Shown piece after piece: positions 51,622-64,000 of a DNA stretch of 64,000 nucleotides. The first letter of the stretch is position 1; every line of letters starts with the position of its first letter. The notes under the pieces are model-generated. The model was not told the DNA's origin. It made no database searches and saw nothing but the letters and a program-made list of their open reading frames with translations. Origin of the DNA: Sinonovacula constricta. Taxonomy: Eukaryota; Mollusca; Bivalvia; Cardiida; Solecurtidae. The stretch lies in contig CM017563.1 in assembly GCA_007844125.1 (NCBI GenBank), positions 35,595,921 through 35,659,920 on the forward strand. The letters run 5' to 3'. Both the position numbers and the translations under genes were made by a program.

Positions 51622-53127
51622 TAAATCTCATATAAGCATTTATTTATTGGTTCACCTACTAATCTACTATCAATCTATTATCCAGTTCAGCTTTCATCCA
51701 CCTTTTTTTACATATTCATATCCTCTTATTCATTTTCCTGTTTACTGTCTCATGCACGTTCAAACAAAATTTAAACTCACGCCATTCCTTATCCGTTGTA
51801 TTTCTGTCAGTGTTCAACAATTCGGCAGCAGAAATTACCTTATACGATTCGGTTTTGCAAAGAAAGACAGGACACCTGCTCATTCATATGTCAGTAGTTC
51901 TGGCATTTTTATTATCACACCAGTGTCTGCCATAATACACATGGAAAAGACAGCTTGTCAAACAAATAATACCGACTGACCACAATTCTTTCTCCATATG
52001 TTTTCATGTTAAAAATATAAGCATATTCCAGTAAAGCCTTACATTTTTTAGATTAGATTTTTGTGTGGTGCCTTAATTAGTTAATGTCAAAACTTTTGTT
52101 CATTTTTTTTAAAATTTGACGTGTTAAATATTGTTAAGGAATGTACAAATGGGTCAATCAAATAACAACAGATCACAATACCTTAACTTAAAGAAACAGT
52201 TTGTGATTATTCAGCGCATGTCTACTTACACAAAAACTAATGTTCAAGATTTTTCACGTTTAAACGTATCAAAAAACATTTCTGTAACAAGACTTCTATC
52301 ATAAACTTTAAGCACGCAGACAAAGTTTAGCGTGTCCTTGACACAGAACAGATCCTCGCAGATATTAGGTACGTACATTTCTTGCGATCGATTAATCCGA
52401 AACAAGTATGCATGTATCTGCTGTGATAAATATTTAGTAAGCAAACGAGACAAAGGCATAACAAACATTGACGATTAATGAAGCAAATCGCGTAATATAG
52501 ACATTGAGCTTAAGGAACGAAAAGCTATAACCTGCTTACTATCAAACCTTGTTTCGCTAAAATCTATGATTATCCAATTAGATCGTTAGTGTAGACTGTG
52601 AAGTCCTTTACTAATGAAATAATTTAGTTCAGACAAGATGTTTTATTTACATACTTTCTTTGGTACAACAGTGTGAGGCGATAGCGAAACTCAATGACAC
52701 GCAACCACGTTCAACACGTAAACATGTGGGTTGATATAAGCTCGTAGTTAATTTGTTTAAAGGCAAGCCCCGTTTTGGTGGCATTTCTGGCCACCATATA
52801 ATTATTAGTTTTCATAACAATTTAATTAAATATACCACCATACCCCAGTAATGGCAAAGACTTTCATGTCGGTAGATCATGCAGCTGATGAAGTGCAATG
52901 TGTCTGCAGTCTAACCGAACGTTGTTCTTTCTTAAACTATTTAGAAATGGAAATAGAATATCATTAAAACAAATGTTATAATGACGCCACCGCGTATCTT
53001 TATTATGCGAACATGTTTAAGCCGCTGCGATGTCTTAAAAAGCAAATCAAAGCTGAATGACCCCGCTAAAGTAGAATAACAAAGAGATTAAGATGTCAAA
53101 TCTTTTGAGGTCTCATAATCCTTCAAA

Positions 53128-54322
53128 GTCATACGATAGTTCCTTGTGTGTCAGGGTCATACAATAGTTCTTTATGTGTTAGGGTCATATGAAAGTTCCT
53201 TATATGCCAGGGTCATACTAAAGTTCCTTCTGTGCCAGGGCCATACGATAGTTCCTAATGTGTCAGGGTCAAACGATACATCCTAATGTGTCAGGGTCAA
53301 ACGATACTTCCTAATGTGTCAGGGTCATACGATAGTTTCTAATGTGTCGAGGTCATACAATACTTCCTTATGTGTCAGGGTCATACGATTCTTCCTAATG
53401 TGTCAGGGGCATACGATACTTCCTAATTTGTCAGGGTCAAACGACACTTCCTAATGTGTCAGTGTTATACGATACTTTCTAATGTGTCAGGGTCAAACGA
53501 TACTTCCTAATGTGTCAGGGTCAAACGATACTTCTTAATGTGTCAGGGTCAAACGATACTTCCTAATTTGTCAGGGTCAAACGATACTTCTTAATGTGTC
53601 AGGATCATACGATAGTTTCTAATGTGTCGAGGTCATACAATACCTTCTAATGTGTCAGGGTCAAACGACACTTTCTAATGTGTCAGTGTTATACGATACA
53701 TCCTAATGTGTCAGGGTCAAACGACACTTCCTAATGTGTCCGTGTTATACGATACTTCCTAATGTGTCCGTGTTATACGATTCTTCCTAATGTGTCCGTG
53801 TTATACGATACTTCCTAATGTGTCAGGGTCAAACGACACTTCCTAATGTGTCAGGGTCATACGATAGTTCCTTCTGTGTCAGGGTCATACGATACTTCCT
53901 AATGTGTCAGGGTCATACGATACTTCCTAATGTGTCAGGGTCAAACGATCGTTCCTAATGTGTCAGGGTCATACGATAGTTTCTAATGTGTCGAGGTCAT
54001 ACAATACTTCCTAATGTGTCAGGGTCAAACGACACTTCCTAATGTGTCAGTGTTATACGATACTTCCTAATGTGTCAGGGTCATACGATAGTTCCTTCTG
54101 TGTCAGGGTCATACGATAGCTCCTAATGTGTCAGGGTCATACTATAGGTCCTCATGTGTCAAGATCATACGATAGTTTCTAATTTATCAATGTCATACAA
54201 GTTCCTATTGTGTCAAGGTCATACAATAGTTCCATATGTTTCAGTGTCCTACGATAGTTCCTTATGTATCAAGGTCATACGGTAGTTCCTTGTGTGTCAG
54301 GGTCATACGACAGTTCTTCATA
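53128..54322. repeat. 28-bp minisatellite, about 42 units
   Basis: The units have the form GTCATACGATAGTTCCTAAT then GTGTCAGG, 28 bp each. Variants recur in a set order (a CGAGG unit, then a CAATACTTCC unit, then a CAAACGACACTTCC unit, then a CAGTGTTATACG unit) near 53,326, 53,605 and 53,965, showing higher-order expansion of multi-unit blocks. Units at both ends are more divergent. One isolated unit (TATGTCAGGGTCATACGATT) lies at about 55,183-55,205. Confidence 0.95.
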
Positions 54323-54603
54323 GGTCTGCGCGTTAGACAGTATAGTACAGGACGTATGTCTTAAAATTGTGTTTAACAAACAATGACCGATTCATTGAGC
54401 CATGACTATAAGTAACCAGTCGGTTTGTAGCGGGAATAAGCATGTGGTTTAGATAGGGAGGTCAGTTCTATGCAAGCTGCCGTTCTGTTACCATCCAAAT
54501 TTATTGCATGCTTATTTTTTTATAGAAACGGATTTGTAGAAAGGAAACAGTATCATGTTTTAATTAAAATGCTGTTCTCATGTTCTCTAAACCGTGGCCT
54601 TAC

Positions 54604-54872
54604 GCAAAAGGTGAGATGGGATGGGATTTGCAGGCATTTTGCTGATACTGTGCAGCGACATTTCGATCATTATAGCACTTGGGCACTTATGAGGTGCCCA
54701 GGGACTGAACCCGATCGGTCCATTATACTGACACCGACGAGTCAGGCGTAATGCTGTCCCCTTAGCCCCGAGCGTTATGAGGGAAGCAACTACTACCAAC
54801 TTTAAAGTCTTTGGTTTGACCCGGTCGGGGTTTGAACCAGCGATCTCCCGATCCGCAAGCCAGCAAAAGGTG
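54604..54872 (-). mobile_element. tRNA-derived SINE, family C, 5' truncated, with target duplication
   Basis: Same body as the 44.1-kb element, but the reverse-strand head stops inside the tRNA-like part, so the A-box is missing. GCAAAAGGTG flanks it at 54,604-54,613 and 54,863-54,872. The target duplication at the truncated end shows that the truncation happened at insertion. Confidence 0.85.
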
Positions 54873-55874
54873 GTGCACTTGACGGATAAGACACGGGTTT
54901 CCAGATTTTAACACTTATACTATCTTCTGGATTTACCTGGACAAGAAAAGTTACGTAGAACATGAGTTAGAGTAGTCAACGTGCATAATGTATGTTGAAA
55001 TGGTATTTCAAGATGAGATGTTGAAACTCTAGTCCATTTTTATCAGTTGGCAGATGGAAGTTGTATCAATGTGGAATATTTCAATTATATTGTCATGTTA
55101 ATATTTGTAATTGTTCAGACGAAATAAATAGCACAGCTTGTTATATGCACAATTTGTGTTTGTTTTAGTAAAGTTCAGCCCTTATATGTCAGGGTCATAC
55201 GATTGTCTAAGTGTTGTGTCTTGAGGGGCGGAATACAATTATATGCCAATGATTTATTCTAAAACGTAGAACTTACTTTCAATACTTCTATTTTATGAAA
55301 CAATCATGTTCGATTGTTTGCTCTTAAATATGAACTATGCTTTTGCAACTGAAAGCAGTTAATTCATACAGTGGACCATGGCAACGTGTTGCATATATAT
55401 AATATTTATGTAACAGTTATGAATAATTCATATTTATCTTATATACTTATATTTAAAAGTAGTAAATAGTAAATAGTAGTAAATGATATTTCAGGTAGTG
55501 CACCTGTATATTTATGGATTTCTTGCGTTAAAGGGGTTGTAGCTTGAGAAAAAGAAGATAGGGTAATTATATTAGCAACATTAAAAGAATCTTATCGATT
55601 CGTGGAATAAATTTATTTACGCAGTCTCTTAAAAAGGCATCCAGATGTGTGGGTTTTTTTACTCTGTTTAAATATTTGATTTTCCAAATCAGTCCCTCTG
55701 TTCAAAGGCAGTTATCTTTTTTTCTCTATAAGTGTTAAATCTCGTCTCAGTGCTTTCTCACTTAAAGTATACTTGCGTCTTTGCACCCTTTTCTAGGACC
55801 AATTTTAAGTTTACTATATGTAGCTTTTTTTTATAGCTGTGCAGGGCTGCATTTTAAGACCAGCATTGCAAACA

Positions 55875-56285
55875 CCATGGGCCCATTCGTACTAACATTT
55901 CTTAACTTAAGCATGAACGTTAGTTACGTTTACAAGATACGGTCAAACGTAAGTCAGTCTTACTAAACTTGCGTAATTTCGTGCAATCGCAAGTCACGGG
56001 CACCGGAAGTGAAACGAGTATTCTTCAAAATGAAGAAATTTCGCGAAATGTTGTCAAATTTTGCCAGACGACATTTAGTTTTTTCAGCTTTTGGATTTAT
56101 GAAGTTTGAGAGAGAGAAAAAATGGAAGGGAAAGAAGAGCAACTGAAGTGACCTGGAAACCAATCTACTAAAAAAAGGGTATCTGCTGCTCCAGTTGCAC
56201 TTTCTTCTGCTGGCCGTGCTAGGTACAGAAATGCCTTTTGGCGAGATTGTGCCAACCAGTAAGTACAGAGCAATCAGGCTTCTTA
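55875..56285 (+). mobile_element. possible PIF/Harbinger-like terminal fragment
   Basis: GGGCCCATTCGTACTAACAT, then TTCTTAACTTAAG, resembles Harbinger-type termini. It is followed by ACCGGAAGTG (an ETS-like motif) and a locally GC-richer stretch with short frames. One of these reads VSAAPVALSSAGRARYRNAF, then WRDCANQ, before a GTAAGT donor-like site at about 56,259. No opposite terminus was seen. This is tentative. Confidence 0.3.
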
Positions 56286-56539
56286 TGTAGTCTTATTTTT
56301 CTGAGTATTAATATTACTACTAAGATGAAGCAATTTATTAGAAAAGTCATAAAAGAATATCTTTTTAAAAAAATAACAAACTGTATTCAGTCAATCATAT
56401 GAAGCACTTTTTTTGGAAAAAGAATACTTGTTTTTGTGAAGAAAGCATTATTGTAATGTTTAAAATTTTTGTATTCTAAGTTAAACTTTGAAAAGAAACG
56501 CAAAAATTGATTTGTGTTTTTATTCAAAGAGTCTTCTCT

Positions 56540-56670
56540 TGGGAAGTTAAGTGCTACATCATCGAGCTGTCATATGTCATAAATCTGATGACTCTGCCTG
56601 TTTCAACACTGTTGACAATTATGACAAGGAAATGCGGTAAAATTTATTAATACAGACTAACACACAGTGA
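56540..56670 (+). pseudogene. decayed counterpart of the 48,540 block
   Basis: It matches 48,540-48,690 over about 110 bp (GTCATATGTCATAAATCTGA, then CCTGTTTCAACACTGTTGAC), with an early stop and a deletion. It ends with CAGACTAACACAC, like its partner. Confidence 0.35.
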
Positions 56671-57749
56671 CATTTTATCATATTAACTTCTAAAAGTGCG
56701 GAGTTTCTCTCACTGCGGACACATTCTGCGAAGAGGTGCTGTTAAACAAGCACAAAAATTCCTTACTACTAAGGATAACTTTAAAAAAACGAAGATTCAA
56801 AAAGTGTTAAATAAAGGCCATGCAAGATGTTTAATCTTGATAGAAGTTACACGGATTCAAGCCATGAATCATTTTTCTAGGCTCCTATGATCTGACCTGC
56901 AGTTCACCATCGGTAATTCGAAGACGCGTGTTTGGGGTTTTCTTCATAAATAATTAGCTGGACGTTGCCAAGATGTCCAGAATTGTGTTGGTGCGGGTGC
57001 AATGTAACAAAATTAAACTAAACAGATTAGTTTCCTTTAAAGTTTTCAATTAAATAAATTAATATATTAAAATATATACATAGTTTCCAATCGTTGAAAA
57101 CACGGTAAGATCTTACCAGCTGTTACTTTTAAACATATTTTGAAAGGTAAACATGCACCCTTAATGTATAAATACGTTGTTTTCAACTAAATTCATATCT
57201 TGTAATTTATTAACATACTTGAACCATTTCCTTTAAATGGTAAGAAATACGCTTATTTATGAACTGTTGTAAATGCCAACCCCGCGCCTGCCCTGAGTTC
57301 TCCCAACGTGTCTGTCTCAATTCCGGAATCCGTGTCGATGCTACAATATGTCTGACAAGACCCATAAAATGACAAGAGAAATATCTCAAGATGGACAGAA
57401 ACTGTTTGGTTAACATTACATTTATAGGCATACGTGGGAGTCCATGAAGGTTGTATTTGCCTTTTAATACTATATTACCGTACTGGTGATGGAGATTCAG
57501 GTAACTCAATATATATGGACATGTTTTTATTTTTAAGCTTTATGCCGGCAGCATTGTTAGGTTTACCATCTGCTATCCTTATAAACGCTAATATTCACAA
57601 TACGAGACTTAACCTAGCTACTGTGTTCAGTTTTACTTTAACGCGTAGCTGTCTATCCTCCCGTTTTAGCCTATCTATAAATGCTGGCGAATGTTTAGCT
57701 CAGATGAATATATAGTGACTTTTATAGGTAGAAATTTCTGCATTATTAA

Positions 57750-60700
57750 CGAATGAACCAAAGATGTAAAGTATATGCAAACATCTGCCTGTTGTTGTTC
57801 AAATAGCATAGTACAGAAAGCGATCAATACCCCCTCTACCGTCACTGTCCCAAAGTGTCATTTGCATTAAATCTGTTGGTTTCATTAAGAATATTTTTAA
57901 TTTGTAGTTTAAAAAGCGTACATATAGATAAACTGTACATAATAAGTAATGTTAAGATTTGGTTGATTGTGCAATTAGATCAACATATATAGGCAAATTT
58001 CTGCGATCAGTTGTACAATGTTTTTGTTTTACTATTTTTTGCGAGAGTAATTAAGATGAAAGGGTAATATTCATGATAAAGGAATTCATACGACAGCAAG
58101 ATGACAACAAGTCTATTGCCTTTAAAATGTGCGTTTTATAGTTCTTGCGTATTGAAGATTAGGATTGATAACCAAATTAAAGCCAGTATTCGCGAAGCTT
58201 TTTATATGATTTCAACTGTTGTTTTTTTGTGGATTAAACTTGTATGAATTCAATTTCTAGAAAAATGCAAACAGACTAAATGAAAGATATCGATGAAATT
58301 TATCAACCTTGAGATTTTAAGACTATAATTTTTATTTTAATTAACAATAAAAAGAAAAATTTAAGTAAGTTTTTATATTCTTGACTGCCATTTTTAATCA
58401 TAGGGTAAACAGTAGTACATTGTATCCTTAGCTGCCATAAAGAAATGTTATGCGCAATGACGCAATAAACTGTTAACTGGTCAACATTTTTAATGCTGCA
58501 TCGCCTGACGTCGGGAATTTCCGTTAACGCCGTTCGCCACTATGCGGTTAGTGCGATATTTACCGAAACTCGTCCTGTTGAACGTGCGGTACCATAATAC
58601 ATTATGCTCATATAACTGAAGAAGCTAAAAATGTTGCTGCAATAAATCTGACAGTAATATTACTTTGATTGAATTAGAAAATAAAACAGTTATTCCATGG
58701 GTGTTTGGTAAACAGTCAATACTGTTGGCCCAGCGTATCAGGGATAACTTTCGAACTGTTGTCTGAGGCCGAATCGGAATGCTATTTTGTCTTTGTTTTG
58801 ACTGTTCACCAAATAGCCACGTAATAACTTTATAATTTTTAACGACAAAGGTCACGCCTTTGTGCCTACATTTATACCTAACTCGATAACAATGACAAAT
58901 ATTCCATTAATAAAATGGTAATTGCATTTATCTAATAAAACAAGTGTATTCACATGCATTTCGAAATAGATTCTACATCATTGTAAACACATACTATTGA
59001 TTTATGTTTTCCGTTAATGGATACGTGTGTAGACCAAGCTGGTGCAGTGAACGACAGCTGGCATTAGCTTTACTACGGTCTCTATAACGGAATACTAAAA
59101 CAATAAATATAGCTTTGTTCAGCATGCATGCAGAAAAAAGGCGTCATTGGTTTGGGTTTTATTGCTAGTCTATACTACATGTGTAAAGATACTTTAAACT
59201 TCAAAAATTTGGACAATCAGTTCCCGGGAGGCTTCGTAAAACATATTTTGTAAATAAATAAACATGATTCATTCGGTTGAAAATAAAATAAGCTTTATTA
59301 GATTGACCTTAATAAAATTAGTAAATTTTTGTTGATAGACAATCTCAGCCGTGCTGAAGGTACTAATATGTTTATAAAAACGAGCGAATTATATTTTTGT
59401 TCAAATTCTCTAGATTAAAAAATCACATCTCCTGGCAAATTAAGTTGCATAATATATTCGGATGAATATGAAAACGCTCAGTTTATAATGAACATTTTGT
59501 CTGCATACATGTTATTTAAAATCAAATGTTCAATATATAAAATGTTTTGTAAACATATATTTTAGTTTCTTTTTTGAAAATCTTTACCATCTGAAATAAG
59601 TTTCATTGTACAGATAGAAAGTAGCAAACATTCAAATATATCAACATTAAACATCCCTAAAATAAGATCAGGCACGCAGGCAATGTTGTATTTACCATCT
59701 CCTATGAAATTTCAGCAAAGTAATATTTAACCCAAGTTAGGTTTGTCTTTGACAACATAAAATTTCGTGTTGTCTCCCAATATCGTCACTGGAAGACAAA
59801 ATCTCCTAGTGTATATATACTTCGTAGTGCTACAATTCATGGGAAGCAGGTTTCGATTAGATTACAAAAGTAATGTTTTTGTGAAAAAGAGTCTTTAAAT
59901 TTTACTTGTTGATAGGTATTTTGCGGCACTGCCGACATTATTTTGCATACCCATTCACCAAAGGCAGACTGGTGTCATGAAATGACAAGTTTTTATAATG
60001 ATTTTATTTTTGTTTTGAATGTAATATAAAGTACACCATTGAATATAACAAAAAGTCAGTTGTTCTATTCTTTATAAGACTTTTTTTTTAAATAACAAGC
60101 TGTAGTAGTTATACAACGACTATATATCCGTAGAACAAAGTATACTTTTAAAGAGTTCGGGCGATTTGTTTTGTAAAATCAATATGAGTTTTGTACAATT
60201 AATTAAGCTAATAGTATTGTGTGTATAAATAGTTGTACCTTATAATTCAACGTTTTAAGTGTTCTGTTGATCACTTGCCATTTGTTCTCAATAGTATTCG
60301 ACATTATAACAGCAAGTCTCAATGGGCAGAGAGTCCAAATATGTCATGGTGTCACTGACACATATTTTAAGCCGTAAATACACTTGCAGTTCTTTGTTAA
60401 AAAGTATATTTTTATTTAACAGTATTGGCACCGAACACATGTATATTTGGACACAAGTGCGATACTAAAGTGTTAAGTAAGGCAAGTATTAAAATAATGG
60501 GACAATTAACTATGCATTTATCAGTTTAAACGGTTACGTACAATAGGTTTATAAATGGGTGGTTGGCTTTGTTGTGCATATTTCATTGGTTCGTTCAGCT
60601 TCTAAATCCGACCGTTAACAGGACAACACATTATAAAATAAGCAAATTCTTTTCTCGAGGTCTTTGATCGATATGATGATAAATTATTGGGTTAATTTAT

Positions 60701-63480
60701 TCTTTTTTTTCTTATCTTGTGCATAATATTTTATGAAGATCGTCAAGTCTTTTTGAACTAGATGTTTGCATAGTGAAATATAAGCAGCCACCATGTCACT
60801 GAAATAAACAAAGGGGAACCCAATTTGTTAATTAATTGCGATAGAAAGCGGGCAAGGTATTAGACTGTCTTATGTCTAATTTTAGCTTTGCATAAAAATA
60901 TTTTTTGCTGATTCTGCGATGTTATTTTGCAATACGTTTAGATATTCAGAGAAAAACTCAAGAGGGAAATACTTACAATAAAAGACCAACATCATTGACA
61001 CTTTCCTTCAAATATTTTGTAAAGCGTATTGCCTTAAAAATAAATTAAGCGATATTGACACATGTTAAGTGAAATTTCCATTTATGTATCAATGGCAAGA
61101 TTGATAGTGATTTATTAATACATGATTTCAAGCCGTTTAATGTACGCTTATAAGCTCATCATAATCGCGTCTTTATAGTTCATGTGTTTGAACGGTGAAA
61201 TTGCAAACAGAACATACTGACGTCCATTGTCAGTTCCGTTCCTTTTGTAATACTATCAACCACATAAATATAAAGTTGCAGTGTGAAATACAATATTGGT
61301 AATTCTGCGAGTTAAAACCCACATCAAAACCTCTAATGCTACGGTATTTATTTTAAGCATATGTATTTTTATATTTTATTGTTCACGCTTTGTTCGCTCG
61401 AACCGTTTTGTATTACAGTTGTCTGTATTGTAGGCGTAAGAATCGTGGTCCCAGTGGGCAATGCAATCGATGCGAGTTAGTGACAATAATGCTGAAAGGA
61501 CTGTGGGTTTTGCAAGCTTGCAAATTAATATCCAGCTTTTATTTTACTGTCGATATATTTGCTTTTCTGCTTTGATACTCGGATTACATGTCTGTTTAGC
61601 TAGAAAAAAGACGCGCTTTGGCCTCGCCACATAGTTTCAAAGTCACCATAAGAGAACACGTGAAAAGAACGATGCCAATTACAGCAACTGAATATGCGGA
61701 AGTAACAGATAAATTACAGAAAAGCTTTTAACATTTATTTAAACCTGTGTCAACTGGGAAAAAAGCTATGAACCTAATGATAATATAAGGCTTTAAATCG
61801 TTCCCGAAAAAGCGTGTTTTTTTTACTTCAAAGCATGCATTATATAAAAAGCTATGTAACCTCTTGTTAAAACTGAGTTTTATGAAGTGGACGTGTAATT
61901 TCCTCACAAATACAAGAACTGTGTGCAAATAAATACGTTAAGATTTTTATATTGATACATGTATTTAATGTCATAGCATTTTTTAAAAAAAAGTGAATCC
62001 GTGGGCATTAGGCATAAGTTTTACAACATGTAAATTTATCCTGTGCAACAACTGCAATACAAATCACAGTTTTAATAAATTGCAAAAGAGATAAGTCAAA
62101 AATTTAAAAGGTAACGTTTTCTATTATTTTCATAGATATACAGTATATGTTTTAAAATATTTTTGTTTGCCTTATAATATTTGTGTAAAATACAAACTAC
62201 ACTTGATGCGATGGTTTATAGCATATCCAAATAGTTATATGGTATGATATTGTATGAAGTACGCCATAATAGTTTATAATTACACAATGATATTATATAA
62301 TATTTGTGTAAAATACAAATGGTCGAGATATTTAAAAACATAAAATAATGAACACATAACACTGCCAAAATGCAATCATAACACAGTGAGATTTACAACA
62401 TTCAACGTCATTTAGATTATCAACATTTTTAAGTTCTATGTTTTTACGTTAACTTATAATAGTGAATTGTCAATTTTGTACTGCACAACATTGCATTGCT
62501 TAAAAATGTTTATTAATCGTCTTGGTATTAAATACTTAGTTCTAACGTCATGCAAGAATGTGGGTCAAAGCATGATTTGGATTATATATGATCGTTCAAA
62601 AACGCATTCTTATTGTTTATTTTCATGCTGCAAATATGCATATTAAACACACCACACAACAAGGGTTACATCAAAATATTCATGCTTTTCAACAGCATTC
62701 TCTCTTTCTTACATTTAATTATATGTAATTCAGTTACCGACTTGATCTATAGTTTCAAAGTACAATGGCAGTTCCACTTATTCAATGTTACTGCTGTTAC
62801 AGCCAGTATTTTAAAACTAACTGTAAATCATTTTACAGCAGACTATTGATTTCCCTTCTCTGGCAATGAATAATTTTGTAGAGCTAACTGATAGTGAAAA
62901 CGACTCAGTAGCGTCTATTATATTTTCTCTAAAGAAGGCTAGAACCATAAATATTATATTTTTGCTTAAGCAATAAACGGAAAACCCACGTATCATTTGT
63001 TCTCGTTTAGTTGCTATACAGCAAGGTCGTTTTAACTAAAGCATTTACTACTAAAGTATGTTTATGCCATCACTTATATTCTTTATACTACAAGTTTATT
63101 TTGAAAAGAAAGTATATGCATGTGGATTCAAATATATGTCGCAGAACCGAACCAAATTAAGGAGAATAAATAATGCTAGCTAAATGATAAAAGATCGTTT
63201 GCTTACCAATATGCTACATGTTCCATGTTTAACTCCATTGTCCATATATCAGTGCGTTACCCTGTGTTTTTCCTAGAAGCAAGACTTTTTTTAAACTTTA
63301 CATGGCGATTGGTTTATTTTAAAGTGTTTCGGCTTTTGCTCCACTGTTCTGAACTTCTTAATTAGAACACTTTGCCATTTGGACGTAGTTAAAAGGAAAT
63401 ACATGATGCAAAAGCAATGCGCACTAAGTAATTGATATTTTTGTCATTATCGAGTTCTTCAATTTGCTGAATACTCCCGC
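57750..63480. other. no gene or named repeat seen
   Basis: About 5.7 kb of AT-rich sequence with only short, composition-driven frames. No SINE, repeat A or minisatellite unit was noticed. Confidence 0.5.
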
Positions 63481-64000
63481 ATTCGTTGTTCGTCACTGGG
63501 ACATTTGGATTTTGAAATTGAAGTGGATACAAATATAAAACGAGCTGAAAACTATTGCAAAGTCAACAGAAAACGTAACTAAAACCTCACATCGCAATTT
63601 ATTGTAAGTTTCGGCATTTGTGGTGAACACATGCTGAACGCATAAACAAAGTATAAAGATCCCTAAGGTAAAATCCAAGGTCCAATTTTATTTCAAAATA
63701 AAGATACAGAACAGTTCTCTATTTGACATAAATGTTAAATATACGTTGACAAAGACGGGCGTCCTAAACAGAAAAATATCCCAGATGTAATGAAGTATGA
63801 CAATGTTAAAAAGCACGCAATATATATTATTTATATAAGTTAATAAAATACATTATTTGAGTTCGCAACAGGATATATAATAATAAATCGTCAAACGAAC
63901 GAAGTTCACATTATCATTTTTATTATACATTTTACCTATAACGTTTGTTGATATGAACAAGCAAGGGCGTTTTTAATATTTTACCTTCTCGACCTAAATT

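Noticed and set aside
51446..51979. 177-codon open frame on the plus strand
   Set aside because: Its first third runs through a family B SINE in antisense and the rest shows no domain, so it is a chance frame.
53128..54322. CRISPR array
   Set aside because: The 28-bp units are contiguous without spacers and lie in a eukaryotic locus; this is a minisatellite.

Overview
This window is eukaryotic, non-coding-rich, AT-rich DNA. It shows small exons with GT/AG borders, kilobase introns, short tandem repeats and tRNA-derived SINEs, and no prokaryotic gene layout. The one clear gene is a secreted matrix metalloproteinase (MMP) of metazoan type. The SINEs, the AT richness and the layered local duplications suggest a mollusc, probably a bivalve. 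That is an inference, not something the sequence proves.

Main gene (minus strand, 32,073 down to 15,527). Eleven consecutive coding exons join in frame: propeptide, cysteine switch plus furin site, catalytic domain with the zinc site, linker, four-bladed hemopexin domain, and a tail of about 90 residues ending in a hydrophobic stretch. About 538 residues are visible. The first exon (start codon and signal peptide) was not found and may lie beyond position 64,000. One intron appears to use a GC donor.

Downstream pseudogene (minus strand, 1 to about 9,980). This block is an old, rearranged duplicate of 26,100 to about 35,400. It carries three decayed counterparts of the MMP exons, with a frameshift, a destroyed cysteine switch with an inserted repeat fragment, and a nonsense codon. 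The locus is therefore a tandem MMP array, and the rest of the pseudogene should lie left of position 1.

Between the two (10.1 to 12.5 kb) is a nested inverted-repeat element. Its outer termini begin GGGCAGTCCGATAACT. One arm holds a decayed reading frame for a SAP-like DNA-binding motif, and the inside holds a second long inverted-repeat element with a duplicated GATA/TATA/CAGTG promoter-like cassette and an unrecognised 108-codon frame.

Right part (35 to 64 kb). No exon could be assigned. It is intron 1 and/or intergenic DNA made of repeated blocks, spaced very roughly 8 to 10 kb apart, plus several SINE families, a 300-bp-class dispersed repeat with a hairpin core (at least eight copies), and a 1.2-kb minisatellite of 28-bp units. 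From 57.8 to 63.4 kb nothing recognisable was seen.
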